A stretch of 64,000 nucleotides of DNA from Nocardioidaceae bacterium (GTDB lineage Bacteria > Actinomycetota > Actinomycetes > Propionibacteriales > Nocardioidaceae): NCBI GenBank assembly GCA_029266455.1, contig JAQSWV010000009.1:1-64000 (forward strand). The letters run 5' to 3'. Below the pieces are notes generated by a model. The model ran no database searches. It was not told where the DNA came from and worked only from the letters and a program-made list of their open reading frames with translations. This document shows positions 30,964 through 39,442 of this stretch, piece after piece. The position numbers and the translations under genes were made by a program. Positions within the stretch are counted from its first letter, which is position 1; each line of letters opens with the position of its first letter.

Positions 30964-32229
30964 ATGTCCTGGCCACCGCCCGCGCCGCCCTGGGGGCAGC
31001 AGGTGCCCGCGCCGGCGCGACCCGCCGGCCTACCGCGTCCTCAGCTCGATCGGGGGCGCGGTCGCACGATGCTCATCGTCGTCGTGAGTATCGTGGCGGC
31101 TGTCGGTGTCCTGGGCGTGATCGTCCTCGCGGCCATGCGAAGCGACAGCGCTCAGGGCAGTGCACTGACCCTGGTCCTGGCAGCTGTGCCGGTGCCGGTC
31201 CTGGTCGGCGCGTACCTGTGGCTCGACCGCTACGAGCCCGAGCCCCTGCGCTTCCTCGTCGCTGCCCTCGTATGGGGCGCCGTGATCTCGGTGGTCATCG
31301 CCGGATCGCTCGAGTGGTTGGCACAGGATGCGCTCGGCGCCTCGCAACGCACCCTTGTCGTGGCTGTGGCTCCAGTCGTGGAGGAGCTGGCCAAGGGCCT
31401 GTTCGTCGTGCTGGTCGTCATCTGGCGGCGACACATCGTGGGAGGCATCCTCGACGGCCTCATCTACGCGGGCCTCGTCGGTGTCGGCTTCGCGTTCACC
31501 GAGAACGTCCTCTACTACTCGGGCGCCTACAGCGGCCTGTTGGACCCGGCCATCACCGGAGTGGCGGGAACGAGCTCGGTGTTCTTCGTCCGCGGCCTGC
31601 TCAGCCCGTTCGCCCACCCGTTGTTCACGTCCGCGATCGGGCTCGGCATCGCGCTGGCGGTCATCACGAAGCGCCGGTGGTGGCGGTACACCGCCCCGGT
31701 GCTCGGCGTTGCGGTCGCCATCGGCTTGCACGCGGCCTGGAACGGGTCCGCACTGATCGGTGGCGCCAGGGTCTTCCTGCTCACCTACTTCTGCGCGATG
31801 CTCCCGCTGGTGGCCGCGGGCATCGGCCTCGCCGCCTGGGCTCGCACCCGCGAGCAGACGATTCTGACCCGGGCTCTCGGCGACGCTGCCGGGCGGGGTT
31901 GGCTGCACCCGGCAGAGGTGCACTGGCTGGTGCGACTCGGTGACCGCGCGGCGGCCCGGCGGTTCGCTGCGAAAGTGGCCGGCCCGGACGCGGCCAAGGC
32001 CCTGCATGCCTACCAGCAGGCGTGCACCGAGATGGCCTTCATGCATGACCGCGTGCTGCGCGGCACCGCACCGGCCGACGGCATCCAGCGCGTGCACGCT
32101 CACCTGGAGCGCATGCACAGCTGGCGCCCGTTCGTGGTGATGCCGCCCGTGTCGTGGTCGGCCCCGGTCGGGCCGGTCCCCCCGTCCGGCATGTCACGAA
32201 CGGCGCCGCCTTCGGGGACTCTCCGGTAG
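30964..32229 (+). CDS. PrsW family intramembrane metalloprotease
   Basis: A 421-residue membrane protein with a Pro-rich N-terminal tail (about 1-35), eight or so hydrophobic segments and a cytoplasmic C-terminal part. The three PrsW zinc-site motifs are present: EELAK near residue 140, FAFTEN near 177 and HPLFTSAIG near 219. In Bacillus, PrsW cleaves an anti-sigma factor (RsiW) by regulated intramembrane proteolysis; actinobacterial targets are mostly unknown and no anti-sigma gene lies next to it. ATG 30964 is supported by the TACGCT box. The C-terminal 130 residues are an extra soluble region with no recognised domain. Confidence 0.88.
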   Translation: MSWPPPAPPWGQQVPAPARPAGLPRPQLDRGRGRTMLIVVVSIVAAVGVLGVIVLAAMRSDSAQGSALTLVLAAVPVPVLVGAYLWLDRYEPEPLRFLVAALVWGAVISVVIAGSLEWLAQDALGASQRTLVVAVAPVVEELAKGLFVVLVVIWRRHIVGGILDGLIYAGLVGVGFAFTENVLYYSGAYSGLLDPAITGVAGTSSVFFVRGLLSPFAHPLFTSAIGLGIALAVITKRRWWRYTAPVLGVAVAIGLHAAWNGSALIGGARVFLLTYFCAMLPLVAAGIGLAAWARTREQTILTRALGDAAGRGWLHPAEVHWLVRLGDRAAARRFAAKVAGPDAAKALHAYQQACTEMAFMHDRVLRGTAPADGIQRVHAHLERMHSWRPFVVMPPVSWSAPVGPVPPSGMSRTAPPSGTLR

Positions 32230-32348
32230 CGAGCCTGCCTCCGGCGCCATCGTCGCCCCTCGTCCACAGCCGAGGCGCCCGCGCCCACCAGCCGCTGACT
32301 AGTTCGCGCAGGCTGTGCGCGGATCGGCTGAGCAGACGAGGAGGACGC

Positions 32349-32813
32349 ATGCAGGACGCGACGGTGACCATCGGGGGGTACGTCGGCAGCGACGTGGAGT
32401 TCGTGGAGGGCAACGGCACCAACGCGCGGGCATTGTTCCGGGTGGGTTCCACACCGCGGTGGTACGACCGCTCGTCGGGGGGGTGGCGTGACCAGGAGAC
32501 GATCTGGATCACGGTGAAGGCATGGCGGGGCCTGGCGCACAACGTGAAGGCGTCTGTGCGCAAGGGCGAGCCAGTCATCGTCACCGGCCGCCTGCGGGCC
32601 TCGAAGTGGAAGGACCAGGCGGGGGAGGAACGCAGCCGGCTGGTCGTGGAGGCGATGGCCATCGGCCACGACCTCAACCGCGGAACCACGGCGTACCGAC
32701 GAACCGAGCGGACCACCACGCCGCACGAGGATGACATCGACGACAGCGAGCTGGTGCGGCGCCTCGAGACCAGCCAGGACCCGGGGCCACTGGTGGAGCC
32801 CGGCGCCGCCTGA
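32349..32813 (+). CDS. Single-stranded DNA-binding protein (SSB-like paralogue)
   Basis: A 154-residue protein with one OB-fold domain in residues 1-105 (VTIGGYVGSDVEF, RALFRVGSTPRWYD and TGRLRASKW), followed by a short acidic tail. It lacks the Asp-Phe-Pro-Phe tip used by housekeeping SSB to recruit repair enzymes and has no Gly-rich linker, so it is probably an accessory SSB rather than the essential one. ATG 32349 has a GAGGA ribosome binding site about 5 nt upstream. The ettA gene follows in the same direction but has its own promoter-like box. Confidence 0.85.
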   Translation: MQDATVTIGGYVGSDVEFVEGNGTNARALFRVGSTPRWYDRSSGGWRDQETIWITVKAWRGLAHNVKASVRKGEPVIVTGRLRASKWKDQAGEERSRLVVEAMAIGHDLNRGTTAYRRTERTTTPHEDDIDDSELVRRLETSQDPGPLVEPGAA

Positions 32814-32828
32814 GGGGTCCTCACCACC

Positions 32829-32834
32829 TAGGCT
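32829..32834 (+). promoter_or_regulatory. -10 box TAGGCT of ettA
   Basis: TAGGCT ends 7 nt before ATG 32842; a leaderless start is likely. Confidence 0.45.
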
Positions 32835-32841
32835 CAGCGGT

Positions 32842-34524
32842 ATGGCGGAGTTCGTTTTCACGCTGCGCAACGTGCGCAAGCGCCTCGGTGACAAGGTGGT
32901 TCTCGACAACGTCACGTTGTCGTTCCTTCACGGCGCGAAGATCGGCGTGGTCGGCCCTAACGGCACCGGGAAGTCCACCATGCTCAAGGTGATGGCTGGT
33001 CTGGAGCAACCCAACAACGGCGACGCCATCAAGGACCAGGACGCCACGGTCGGCATCCTCCTGCAAGAACCGCCGTTGTCCGAGGACAAGACGGTGCTCG
33101 AGAACGTCCAGGAGGCGGTGGCTGAGACGCTCGGGCACAAGGAGCGTTTCGACGCCATCTCCGAGGCTCTCGCCGACCCCGAGGCCGACTACGACTCGCT
33201 ACTCGCCGAGATGGGTGAGCTCCAGACCGAGCTGGACCACGCGGGCGCGTGGGATCTCGACTCGCGCCTGGAGCAGGCCATGGACGCGTTGCGCTGCCCG
33301 CCTGGCGACTCACCCGTCGACCACCTGAGCGGGGGCGAGCGCCGTCGAGTCGCCCTGTGCAAGCTGCTGCTCCAGCAGCCCGATCTGCTGCTGCTCGACG
33401 AGCCCACGAACCATCTCGACGCCGAGAGCGTGCAGTGGCTGGAGCAGCACCTGGCGAGCTACCCGGGGGCGGTGCTCGCCGTCACCCACGACCGGTACTT
33501 CCTCGACAACGTCGCCCAGTGGATCCTCGAGCTCGACCGCGGTCGGGCCTTCCCGTACGAGGGAAACTACTCGACATACCTGGAGACCAAGCGGGGCCGG
33601 CTCGTGGTCGAGGGCCGCAAGGACGCCAAGCGGCAGCGGATCCTGGAAAAGGAGCTGGAGTGGGTCCGTTCCAACCCCAAGGCCCGACAAGCCAAGAGCC
33701 GGGCCAGGCTGCAGCGCTACGAGGAGCTGGCGGCGGAGGCCGAGCGCGCCCGCAAGCTCGACTTCGAGGAGATCAACATCCCCTCCGGGCCCCGACTGGG
33801 AGACGTGGTCCTCGAGGCTCGAGACCTCGAGAAGGGGTTCGACGGCCGGAAGCTGTTCGACGACCTGTCGTTCTCGCTGCCGCGTGCGGGCATCGTGGGC
33901 GTCGTGGGCCCGAACGGCGTGGGCAAGTCGACGCTGTTTCGCATGGTGGTGGGGGAGGAGAAGCCGGACGATGGCGTTCTGACCATCGGCAATACCGTGA
34001 CCATCTCGTACGTGGACCAGGGGCGGGGCGGCCTCGACCCGAACAAGAACGTCTGGGAGCTGATCTCCGATGGTCTGGACTTCATCAAGGTGGGCCGTTT
34101 CGAGGTGCCGAGCCGCGCCTACGTGGCGTCGTTCGGGTTCAAAGGCCCCGATCAGCAGAAGCGGGCAGGGGTGTTGTCCGGGGGCGAGCGCAACCGGCTC
34201 AACCTGGCGTTGACGTTGAAGATGGGCGGCAACCTGCTGCTGCTCGACGAGCCGACCAACGACCTTGACGTGGAGACCCTGCAGTCGCTCGAGGACGCGC
34301 TCCTGGAGTTCCCCGGCTGCGGTGTGGTGGTCTCCCACGACCGCTGGTTCCTGGACCGGGTGGCGACGCACATCCTGGCGTGGGAGGGCACGGCCGACGA
34401 CTCCGCGCAGTGGTTCTGGTACGAGGGCAACTTCGCCGACTACGAAGCCAACAAGGTCGAGCGGCTCGGCGTCGAGGCGGCGCGTCCGCACCGGGTGACG
34501 TACCGACGACTCACCCGCGACTGA
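32842..34524 (+). CDS. ettA: Energy-dependent translational throttle protein EttA (ABC-F)
   Basis: A 560-residue soluble ABC-F protein with two ATPase domains and no membrane segments. The first has GPNGTGKST (near 37-45), LSGGERRRVAL and LLLLDEPTNHLD; the second has GPNGVGKST and LSGGERNRLNL with LLLDEPTNDLD. Between them is the helical linker rich in Arg, Lys and Glu. EttA binds the ribosomal E site and couples translation to the ATP level. The PNNGDAIKDQDATVGILLQEP and NPKARQAKSRARL segments are close to canonical EttA. ATG 32842 follows the TAGGCT box. The end overlaps the convergent marR gene by 14 nt. Confidence 0.95.
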   Translation: MAEFVFTLRNVRKRLGDKVVLDNVTLSFLHGAKIGVVGPNGTGKSTMLKVMAGLEQPNNGDAIKDQDATVGILLQEPPLSEDKTVLENVQEAVAETLGHKERFDAISEALADPEADYDSLLAEMGELQTELDHAGAWDLDSRLEQAMDALRCPPGDSPVDHLSGGERRRVALCKLLLQQPDLLLLDEPTNHLDAESVQWLEQHLASYPGAVLAVTHDRYFLDNVAQWILELDRGRAFPYEGNYSTYLETKRGRLVVEGRKDAKRQRILEKELEWVRSNPKARQAKSRARLQRYEELAAEAERARKLDFEEINIPSGPRLGDVVLEARDLEKGFDGRKLFDDLSFSLPRAGIVGVVGPNGVGKSTLFRMVVGEEKPDDGVLTIGNTVTISYVDQGRGGLDPNKNVWELISDGLDFIKVGRFEVPSRAYVASFGFKGPDQQKRAGVLSGGERNRLNLALTLKMGGNLLLLDEPTNDLDVETLQSLEDALLEFPGCGVVVSHDRWFLDRVATHILAWEGTADDSAQWFWYEGNFADYEANKVERLGVEAARPHRVTYRRLTRD

Positions 34525-35014
34525 CGCCGAGCTCCGCGGAGGCGCACTGCGGGTCGAGCCGGCTGGCCGTCGCGGCGAAGACCCGCCCCGCGGCCTCGAA
34601 ATCGCCGGGGTCGCCGACGTCGACCAGGTAGCGGCGAACGCCGTCGACGTGCGTCGGCGCGGCGTCCACCAGCCGGGCGAAGCCCTCGTCGGTCAAGGAG
34701 GCGATGACGCCCCGCCGGTCGGTCGGGCAGGCGGCGCGCGCGACCAGGCCGCTGGCCTCGAGGCGGCTGATGGTGTGGGTGACACGGCTGCGCGAGTGGG
34801 AGACCGACGAGGCCAGCTCGGCCATCCTCAGCCTGCGGTCCGGGGCCTCCGACAGGCGGACGAGCATCTCGTACTCGGCCAGGGACAGATCGTGCTCGAC
34901 GCGCAGGTCGCGCTCGAGCTGGTCGAACAGGCGGGTCGAGCCGAGCAGGAAGCTGCGCCACGCGTGCTGCTGGGCAGGGGTCAACCACTGTGTCGGCGCC
35001 TGGGTCCTGGCCAT
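34511..35014 (-). CDS. MarR family transcriptional regulator
   Basis: A 167-residue winged-helix regulator. The DNA-binding domain lies near residues 50-115 (EYEMLVRLSEAPDRRLRMAELA, SHSRSRVTHTISRLEASGL and the wing DRRGVIASLTDEG), with dimerising helices at both ends. It diverges from a yceI gene across a 101-bp region with two palindromic sites, so it most likely represses yceI and itself. ATG 35014 lies 6 nt after TAGACT (35026-35021 on the minus strand), so its own transcript is probably leaderless. Its 3' end overlaps ettA by 14 nt on the other strand. Confidence 0.9.
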   Translation of the reverse strand: MARTQAPTQWLTPAQQHAWRSFLLGSTRLFDQLERDLRVEHDLSLAEYEMLVRLSEAPDRRLRMAELASSVSHSRSRVTHTISRLEASGLVARAACPTDRRGVIASLTDEGFARLVDAAPTHVDGVRRYLVDVGDPGDFEAAGRVFAATASRLDPQCASAELGVSRG

Positions 35015-35020
35015 GGGGCA

Positions 35021-35026
35021 AGTCTA
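35021..35026 (-). promoter_or_regulatory. -10 box TAGACT of marR
   Basis: On the minus strand TAGACT ends 6 nt before the ATG of the MarR gene. Confidence 0.55.
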
Positions 35027-35036
35027 GCCGAGAGTT

Positions 35037-35091
35037 AGTTGATCTTTTAACTTTCGAGGCGTATCGTCGGAGCTGTTGTTGAACACTCAAC
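35037..35091. promoter_or_regulatory. yceI promoter with two MarR-type palindromes
   Basis: TTGATC (35039-35044) and TATCGT (35062-35067) are 17 nt apart and form a -35/-10 pair for yceI. The palindrome AGTTGA-TCTT-TTAACT at 35037-35052 has one mismatch and covers the -35. A perfect palindrome GTTGA-ACAC-TCAAC at 35078-35091 lies just downstream of the expected start. Both share a GTTGA-N4-TYAAC core, as expected for one MarR dimer type. Confidence 0.65.
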
Positions 35092-35115
35092 CAACTGAGA
35101 CCAAGGAGCACCACC

Positions 35116-35679
35116 ATGACTGCCATTGCCACCGTGGTGCCCGGCCTGACGGCCGGCACCTGGACCATCGACCCCACCCACACCGAGGTCGCCTTCACCG
35201 TCCGTCACTTGATGAGCAAGGTGCGCGGCACCTTCAAGACGTTCGACGGCTCGATCGTGGTGACCGACGACCCGCTGTCGTCGTCCGCGGAGGCCACCAT
35301 CGACCTCTCGTCGGTCGACACCGGCACGCCGCAGCGCGACGACCACCTGCGCTCGAGCGACTTCTTCGACGCCGCGACCCAGCCGACCATGACCTTCCGG
35401 TCCAAGGAGCTGCGCCCGCGTGGTGACGACTTCGTGGCGATCGGGGACCTGACCGTCAAGAGCGTCACCCGTGAGGTCGAGCTGGCTGTCGAGCTGCTCG
35501 GTGTGGGTACCGATGCCTACGGCAACGAGCGCGTCGGCCTCGAGGCGACCGGCCAGATCAGTCGCAAGGACTTCGGCGTCGACTTCAACGTGCCCCTGGA
35601 CGGCGGCAAGCTGCTGATCGGCGACGCGGTCACGATCTCGCTCACCGTGCAGGCCATCCGGTCCACCGACACGGCCTGA
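35116..35679 (+). CDS. YceI family protein
   Basis: A 187-residue lipocalin-like protein of the YceI family (polyisoprenoid-binding in characterised members). Typical segments are TWTIDPTHTEVAFTVRHLMSK at the start, SSVDTGTPQRDDHLRSSDFFDA in the middle and FGVDFNVPLDGG near the end. It has no signal peptide, so it is cytoplasmic here, as in most actinobacterial versions. CAAGGAG precedes ATG 35116 by about 8 nt. Divergent MarR and the paired operators suggest induction by a small ligand or an oxidant sensed by MarR. Confidence 0.92.
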   Translation: MTAIATVVPGLTAGTWTIDPTHTEVAFTVRHLMSKVRGTFKTFDGSIVVTDDPLSSSAEATIDLSSVDTGTPQRDDHLRSSDFFDAATQPTMTFRSKELRPRGDDFVAIGDLTVKSVTREVELAVELLGVGTDAYGNERVGLEATGQISRKDFGVDFNVPLDGGKLLIGDAVTISLTVQAIRSTDTA

Positions 35680-35704
35680 CCTGTCATCCAGGCTCTGGCC
35701 GACG

Positions 35705-35746
35705 CTGACCGTCCGGGCCCGGGCCGCCCTGGGCCCGGGCGGTCAG
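35705..35746. terminator. 16-bp GC-rich hairpin between convergent yceI and thiolase genes
   Basis: CTGACCGTCCGGGCCC pairs with GGGCCCGGGCGGTCAG over 16 bp with one G-U pair and a 10-nt loop. It lies 25 nt after the yceI stop, and its right arm contains the thiolase stop codon, so it can serve both strands. Confidence 0.75.
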
Positions 35747-36960
35747 GCCAGCCGCTCGAGTACGAGGGCCATCCCCTGTCCACCGCCCACGCACATGGTC
35801 ACCAGCGCAGTCTGCTTGTCGTGCCACGACAGTGAGTTGAGCATCGTGGCCTGGAGCCTGGCGCCGGTCATGCCGAAGGGGTGGCCCACGGCGATGGCGC
35901 CGCCGTTGATGTTGAGCCGGTCGATGTCGACCCCGAGGTCCTGGTAGGACGGCACCACCTGGGCGGCGAAAGCCTCGTTGATCTCCACCAGGTCGATGTC
36001 GTCGATGCTCATCCCGGCCCGACTCAGCGCCTGCTTCGACGCCTCCACCGGTCCGAGCCCCATGATCTCGGGGGACAGCGCGGTCACCCCGGTCGAGACG
36101 ATGCGCGCCAGCGGGGTGACGTCGAGCTCGGCGGCCAGACGGTCGGACATCACCACGACGGCGGCCGCGCCGTCGTTGAGTGGGCAGCAGTTGCCGGCGG
36201 TCACAACACCGTCGGGACGGAAGACGGGCTTCAACGCGGACACGCCCTCGTAGGTGACGCCCGGCCGCGGACCGTCGTCCTCGGTCACGAGGTCGCCGGA
36301 GGGAGTGGCGACAGGGGTGATCTCCCGCTTCCAGAAGCCGTCCAGAACCGCCTTCTCCGCGAGGTTCTGGCTGCGTACGCCGAACTCGTCGAGCTCCCGG
36401 CGGGACAGGCCGCGCAGCTGGGCGACGTTCTCGGCGGTCTGACCCATGGCCACGTAGATGTCGGGCAGGTCACCCGCCTCGCGCGGATCGGACCACGGCT
36501 CCCCGCCCTGGGAGCGGCGCTGGGAACGCTCCTGCGCGGAGTGGAAGGCCGGGTTCATCGTGTCCGGTAGTCCGTCCGAGCTGCCCTTGGTGAAGCGCGA
36601 GACGCACTCGACCCCTGCCGAGACGAAGGCGTCGCCCTCGCCGGCCTTGATCGCGTGGAAGGCCATGCGGGTGGTCTGCAGGCTGGACGAGCAGTAGCGG
36701 TTGATGGTGGCGCCCGGCAGGTGGTCGAGACCGAGCAGGGTCGCGACCACGCGGGCCATGTTGTAGCCCTGTTCCCCGCCAGGCAGCCCGCAGCCCAGGT
36801 AGAGGTCGTCGATCCTGGTCGGGTCGAGGGCGGGGACCTGCTCCAACGCCGCTTGGACGATCGCGGCGGTCAGGTCGTCGGGACGCATCTGCGCGAGCGA
36901 GCCCCTGTGCGCCCGACCGATGGGCGAGCGGGCGGCGGCGACGATGACGGCCTCGGGCAT
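35743..36960 (-). CDS. Acetyl-CoA C-acyltransferase (thiolase)
   Basis: A 405-residue thiolase. The acyl-accepting Cys90 lies in INRYCSSSLQ, the His in GHPFGMTGAR and the second Cys in MCVGGGQGMA; NEAFAAQ is also present. The enzyme either cleaves 3-ketoacyl-CoA in beta-oxidation (FadA) or condenses acetyl-CoA; GEQGYNMAR and the overall pattern favour a degradative thiolase. It could supply acetoacetyl-CoA for PHA, but lies about 8 kb beyond that cluster. ATG 36960 opens the conserved MPEAVIVAAARSPIGRA start. It diverges from a thioesterase gene. Confidence 0.92.
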   Translation of the reverse strand: MPEAVIVAAARSPIGRAHRGSLAQMRPDDLTAAIVQAALEQVPALDPTRIDDLYLGCGLPGGEQGYNMARVVATLLGLDHLPGATINRYCSSSLQTTRMAFHAIKAGEGDAFVSAGVECVSRFTKGSSDGLPDTMNPAFHSAQERSQRRSQGGEPWSDPREAGDLPDIYVAMGQTAENVAQLRGLSRRELDEFGVRSQNLAEKAVLDGFWKREITPVATPSGDLVTEDDGPRPGVTYEGVSALKPVFRPDGVVTAGNCCPLNDGAAAVVVMSDRLAAELDVTPLARIVSTGVTALSPEIMGLGPVEASKQALSRAGMSIDDIDLVEINEAFAAQVVPSYQDLGVDIDRLNINGGAIAVGHPFGMTGARLQATMLNSLSWHDKQTALVTMCVGGGQGMALVLERLA

Positions 36961-37031
36961 GTGGCTACTCCTGGGTAACGGGGATCTCAAGCCTACGTGC
37001 TCCGGCCGCCCGGAGGCGCCAGGATGGCCGA

Positions 37032-37454
37032 GTGCCTCGCCACGTGTTCGACCTGAAGCCACGCTGGTCCGACATGGACGCCTACGGGCATGTGAACAAC
37101 GTCACATGGCTGGAGTACCTGCAGGAGGCCCGGGTGGACATGTTCCACGCCTTCTCCTCGCAACCCGGCGGCGGCATGCTGGCCGAGGGGGTGGTCGTGG
37201 CCCGCCTGGTGATCGACTACAAGGCTGCCCTGGTCTTCCGCCCCGAGCCGGTGCGCATCGAGATGTGGATCTCCCGGGCCACGTCGGCCTCGTTCACCCT
37301 CGACTACGAGGCGCTGGACAGGGCCGAGGACGGATCGGAGGTGCGTTACGTGACCGCGCAGACCGTTCTCGTGCCGGTGACGCTGGCCGACGGACGCCCG
37401 CGTCGGATGCGACCTGGCGAGCAGGAGGTGCTGGCACGGTTCGAGGACGACTGA
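37032..37454 (+). CDS. Acyl-CoA thioesterase (hotdog fold, 4HBT type)
   Basis: A 140-residue single-hotdog protein. The active-site motif RWSDMDAYGHVNNVTWLEYLQEARVD near residues 11-36 has the Asp, Gly-His and Asn-Asn of 4-hydroxybenzoyl-CoA thioesterase relatives. Hydrolysis of a short or medium acyl-CoA is likely. The start is GTG 37032; a CAGGAT box ends 6 nt upstream. It diverges from the thiolase gene, so the two may share control of acyl-CoA turnover. Confidence 0.85.
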   Translation: MPRHVFDLKPRWSDMDAYGHVNNVTWLEYLQEARVDMFHAFSSQPGGGMLAEGVVVARLVIDYKAALVFRPEPVRIEMWISRATSASFTLDYEALDRAEDGSEVRYVTAQTVLVPVTLADGRPRRMRPGEQEVLARFEDD

Positions 37455-37463
37455 CCGGGTCGC

Positions 37464-37886
37464 CTAGTGCAGGGGCAGCACGCGCACGTCGTCGTCGTCG
37501 GGGGTGTTGATCATCATCAGCGATGCCCGCTCGACGTACTCCCAGAACTGGGCGTCCAGATGCGCAGGCAGGGCGACCTCGTCGAGTCCCGCCCGGAAGT
37601 GATGAAGCCAGTGCTCCCGCGCCTCGGGCGTGACGGAGAAGGGGGCATGCCGCATGCGCAGGCGAGGGTGTCCACGCTCCTGCGAGTACGTGGTCGGCCC
37701 GCCCCAGTACTGGATGAGGAACTTGGTGAAGCGGTCCTCAGCCGGGGCCAGATCCTCCTCGGGGTAGATCGCGCGCAGCATCGGGTCGGAGCGGACCCCC
37801 TGGTAGAACCGGTGCACGATCCGCTCAATGGTGTCGGCTCCGCCGATCGCCTCGTAGAAGGTCTGCCCTGAGTCCTGCGTCGCCAT
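37464..37886 (-). CDS. glbO: Group II truncated hemoglobin
   Basis: A 140-residue 2/2 hemoglobin. EAIGGADTIERIVHRFYQGV starts the fold. The YWGGPTTYSQERGHPRLRMRH segment contains the GGP turn and the proximal histidine region typical of group II (GlbO/YjbI) proteins, and a Trp follows in REHWLHHF. These proteins bind O2 and are linked to oxygen or oxidant handling at the membrane. CAGGAT (37898-37893, minus) ends 6 nt before ATG 37886, again a leaderless pattern. It ends 9 nt from the convergent thioesterase gene. Confidence 0.92.
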   Translation of the reverse strand: MATQDSGQTFYEAIGGADTIERIVHRFYQGVRSDPMLRAIYPEEDLAPAEDRFTKFLIQYWGGPTTYSQERGHPRLRMRHAPFSVTPEAREHWLHHFRAGLDEVALPAHLDAQFWEYVERASLMMINTPDDDDVRVLPLH

Positions 37887-37892
37887 ACACCC

Positions 37893-37898
37893 ATCCTG
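37893..37898 (-). promoter_or_regulatory. -10-like box CAGGAT of the truncated hemoglobin gene
   Basis: On the minus strand CAGGAT ends 6 nt before the ATG at 37886. Confidence 0.35.
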
Positions 37899-37939
37899 CC
37901 TCGCCGGCTCAGGATCCCCGCCCGGCCCGCCCAACCGGG

Positions 37940-39442
37940 TCAGGGCGTGAGATCGGCGGTCGCGTCGGCGGCGCGCTGCTCGGCCGCCCTGGCGATGTTG
38001 CGTTGCATGCCGCCGAAGACGAGGCCGTGGAAGGGGTAGACCGCCCACCAGTACGCCCGGCCGAGCACGCCACGGGGATGGAAGAGCGCTCGCTGGCGGA
38101 ACTGCGTGCTGTGGTCCCCGTCGCCCGGAACGACCTCCAGCTCCAGCCAGGCAAGCCCCGGCAGCCGCATCTCGGCACGCAGCCGGATGAACCGGCCCTC
38201 GTCGATCTCCTCCACGCGCCACCAGTCCAGCGGGTCGCCGACCACCAGGTCGCGCGGGTTGCGTCGACCTCGGCGCAGTCCCGGGCCGCCGCTGAACCGG
38301 TCGATCCAGCCGCGCACCTCCCAGGCGAGCCAGAAGGAGTACCAGCCGTTGTCGCCGCCGATCTCCTCGATCACTCTCCACAACGCCGCCGGCGGAGCCC
38401 GGACGACCCGGTCGCGGGCATCGACGTACAGGTCGCCGCCGGCCCAGTCGGGGTCGGAGGGCAGCGGCTCGCTCGGCGCACCCACGCCGCTCGCCGACGA
38501 CCACGCGGTCGGCACCTGCAGGTCCTGGATCTTGCCGAGCGCCAGCTCCACGGACCGGTCGAAGCCGATGAGCCCCTCGGCCGGGTCAGGGACGTACCGA
38601 GCGATGTCGCGCTCACCGACCACGGACGTGTGCTTGACGGACTCGACCAGGGGCTTGGCCAGGCCGCTCGGGACCGGTGTCACCAGGCCCACCCAGTGGC
38701 TGGACAGCCGCGGCGTGAGCACGGGCACCCGCACCATCCGGCGGCGCCGCAGACCCTTGATCGCGGCGTAGCGCAGCATCATCTCCTTGTACGTGAGCAC
38801 GTCCGGCCCGCCGACGTCGAACTGTCGATTGACGTCGGCGGGCAGCGTGGCGCAGCCGACGAGGTAGCGCAGCACGTCACGGATCGCTATCGGCTGGAGC
38901 TTGCTGTCGACCCACTTCGGCGTGATCATCACCGGCAGCCGCTCGGTCAGGTGCCGGAGCATCTCGAAGCTGGCCGAACCCGAGCCCATCACCACCGCGG
39001 CTCGTAGCACTGCCGTCGGCACGCCGGAGGCGAGAAGGACCTCGCCCACGCGCTCCCGCGAGGCCATGTGCGTGCTCAGCCTCTCGCCGGCCGGGGCAAG
39101 GCCGCCGAGGTAGACGATCCGACCCACGCCTGCGTCAGCAGCCGCGTCGGCGAAGGTCTGGGCGGTGCGCTCCTCGGTGTCCGCGAAGCCCCTGCCCGAA
39201 CCGATCGAGTGCAGCAGGTAGTAACCGACGTCGACGCCGTCGAGGGCCGCGCGGACCGCCTCGGCGTCGGTGGCGTCGGCGGTGGCCACCTCGACCTCCG
39301 ACGCCCAGTCTCTGCCCTCGACCCGTCGAGCGTCCCTGACCATCACCCGCACCCGGTGCCCGGCGGCCAGCAGCTCGGGGACCAGCCGTCCACCCACGTA
39401 TCCCGTCGCGCCGGTCACCAGACAGAGCCGAGAGGAGGTCAT
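37940..39442 (-). CDS. NAD(P)-binding SDR-like protein with C-terminal DUF2867 domain
   Basis: A 500-residue two-part protein. Residues 1-300 form an atypical extended SDR (Rossmann) domain with VTGATGYVGGRLVPELL and VYLGGLAP. From about 330 the DUF2867 domain follows (RDRVVRAPPAALWRVIEEIGGDNGW, FRQRALFHPRGVLGRAYWW). Such fusions occur in many actinobacteria and are of unknown reaction; the C-terminal part has an SRPBCC-like look. ATG 39442 shares ATGA with the stop of the MscS gene, so the two are translated together. Confidence 0.85.
   Translation of the reverse strand: MTSSRLCLVTGATGYVGGRLVPELLAAGHRVRVMVRDARRVEGRDWASEVEVATADATDAEAVRAALDGVDVGYYLLHSIGSGRGFADTEERTAQTFADAAADAGVGRIVYLGGLAPAGERLSTHMASRERVGEVLLASGVPTAVLRAAVVMGSGSASFEMLRHLTERLPVMITPKWVDSKLQPIAIRDVLRYLVGCATLPADVNRQFDVGGPDVLTYKEMMLRYAAIKGLRRRRMVRVPVLTPRLSSHWVGLVTPVPSGLAKPLVESVKHTSVVGERDIARYVPDPAEGLIGFDRSVELALGKIQDLQVPTAWSSASGVGAPSEPLPSDPDWAGGDLYVDARDRVVRAPPAALWRVIEEIGGDNGWYSFWLAWEVRGWIDRFSGGPGLRRGRRNPRDLVVGDPLDWWRVEEIDEGRFIRLRAEMRLPGLAWLELEVVPGDGDHSTQFRQRALFHPRGVLGRAYWWAVYPFHGLVFGGMQRNIARAAEQRAADATADLTP

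Noticed and set aside
35743-36960. Calling the thiolase phaA of the PHA cluster
   Set aside because: It is about 8 kb from the island, on its own, and its pattern fits a degradative acyltransferase as well as acetoacetyl-CoA synthesis.
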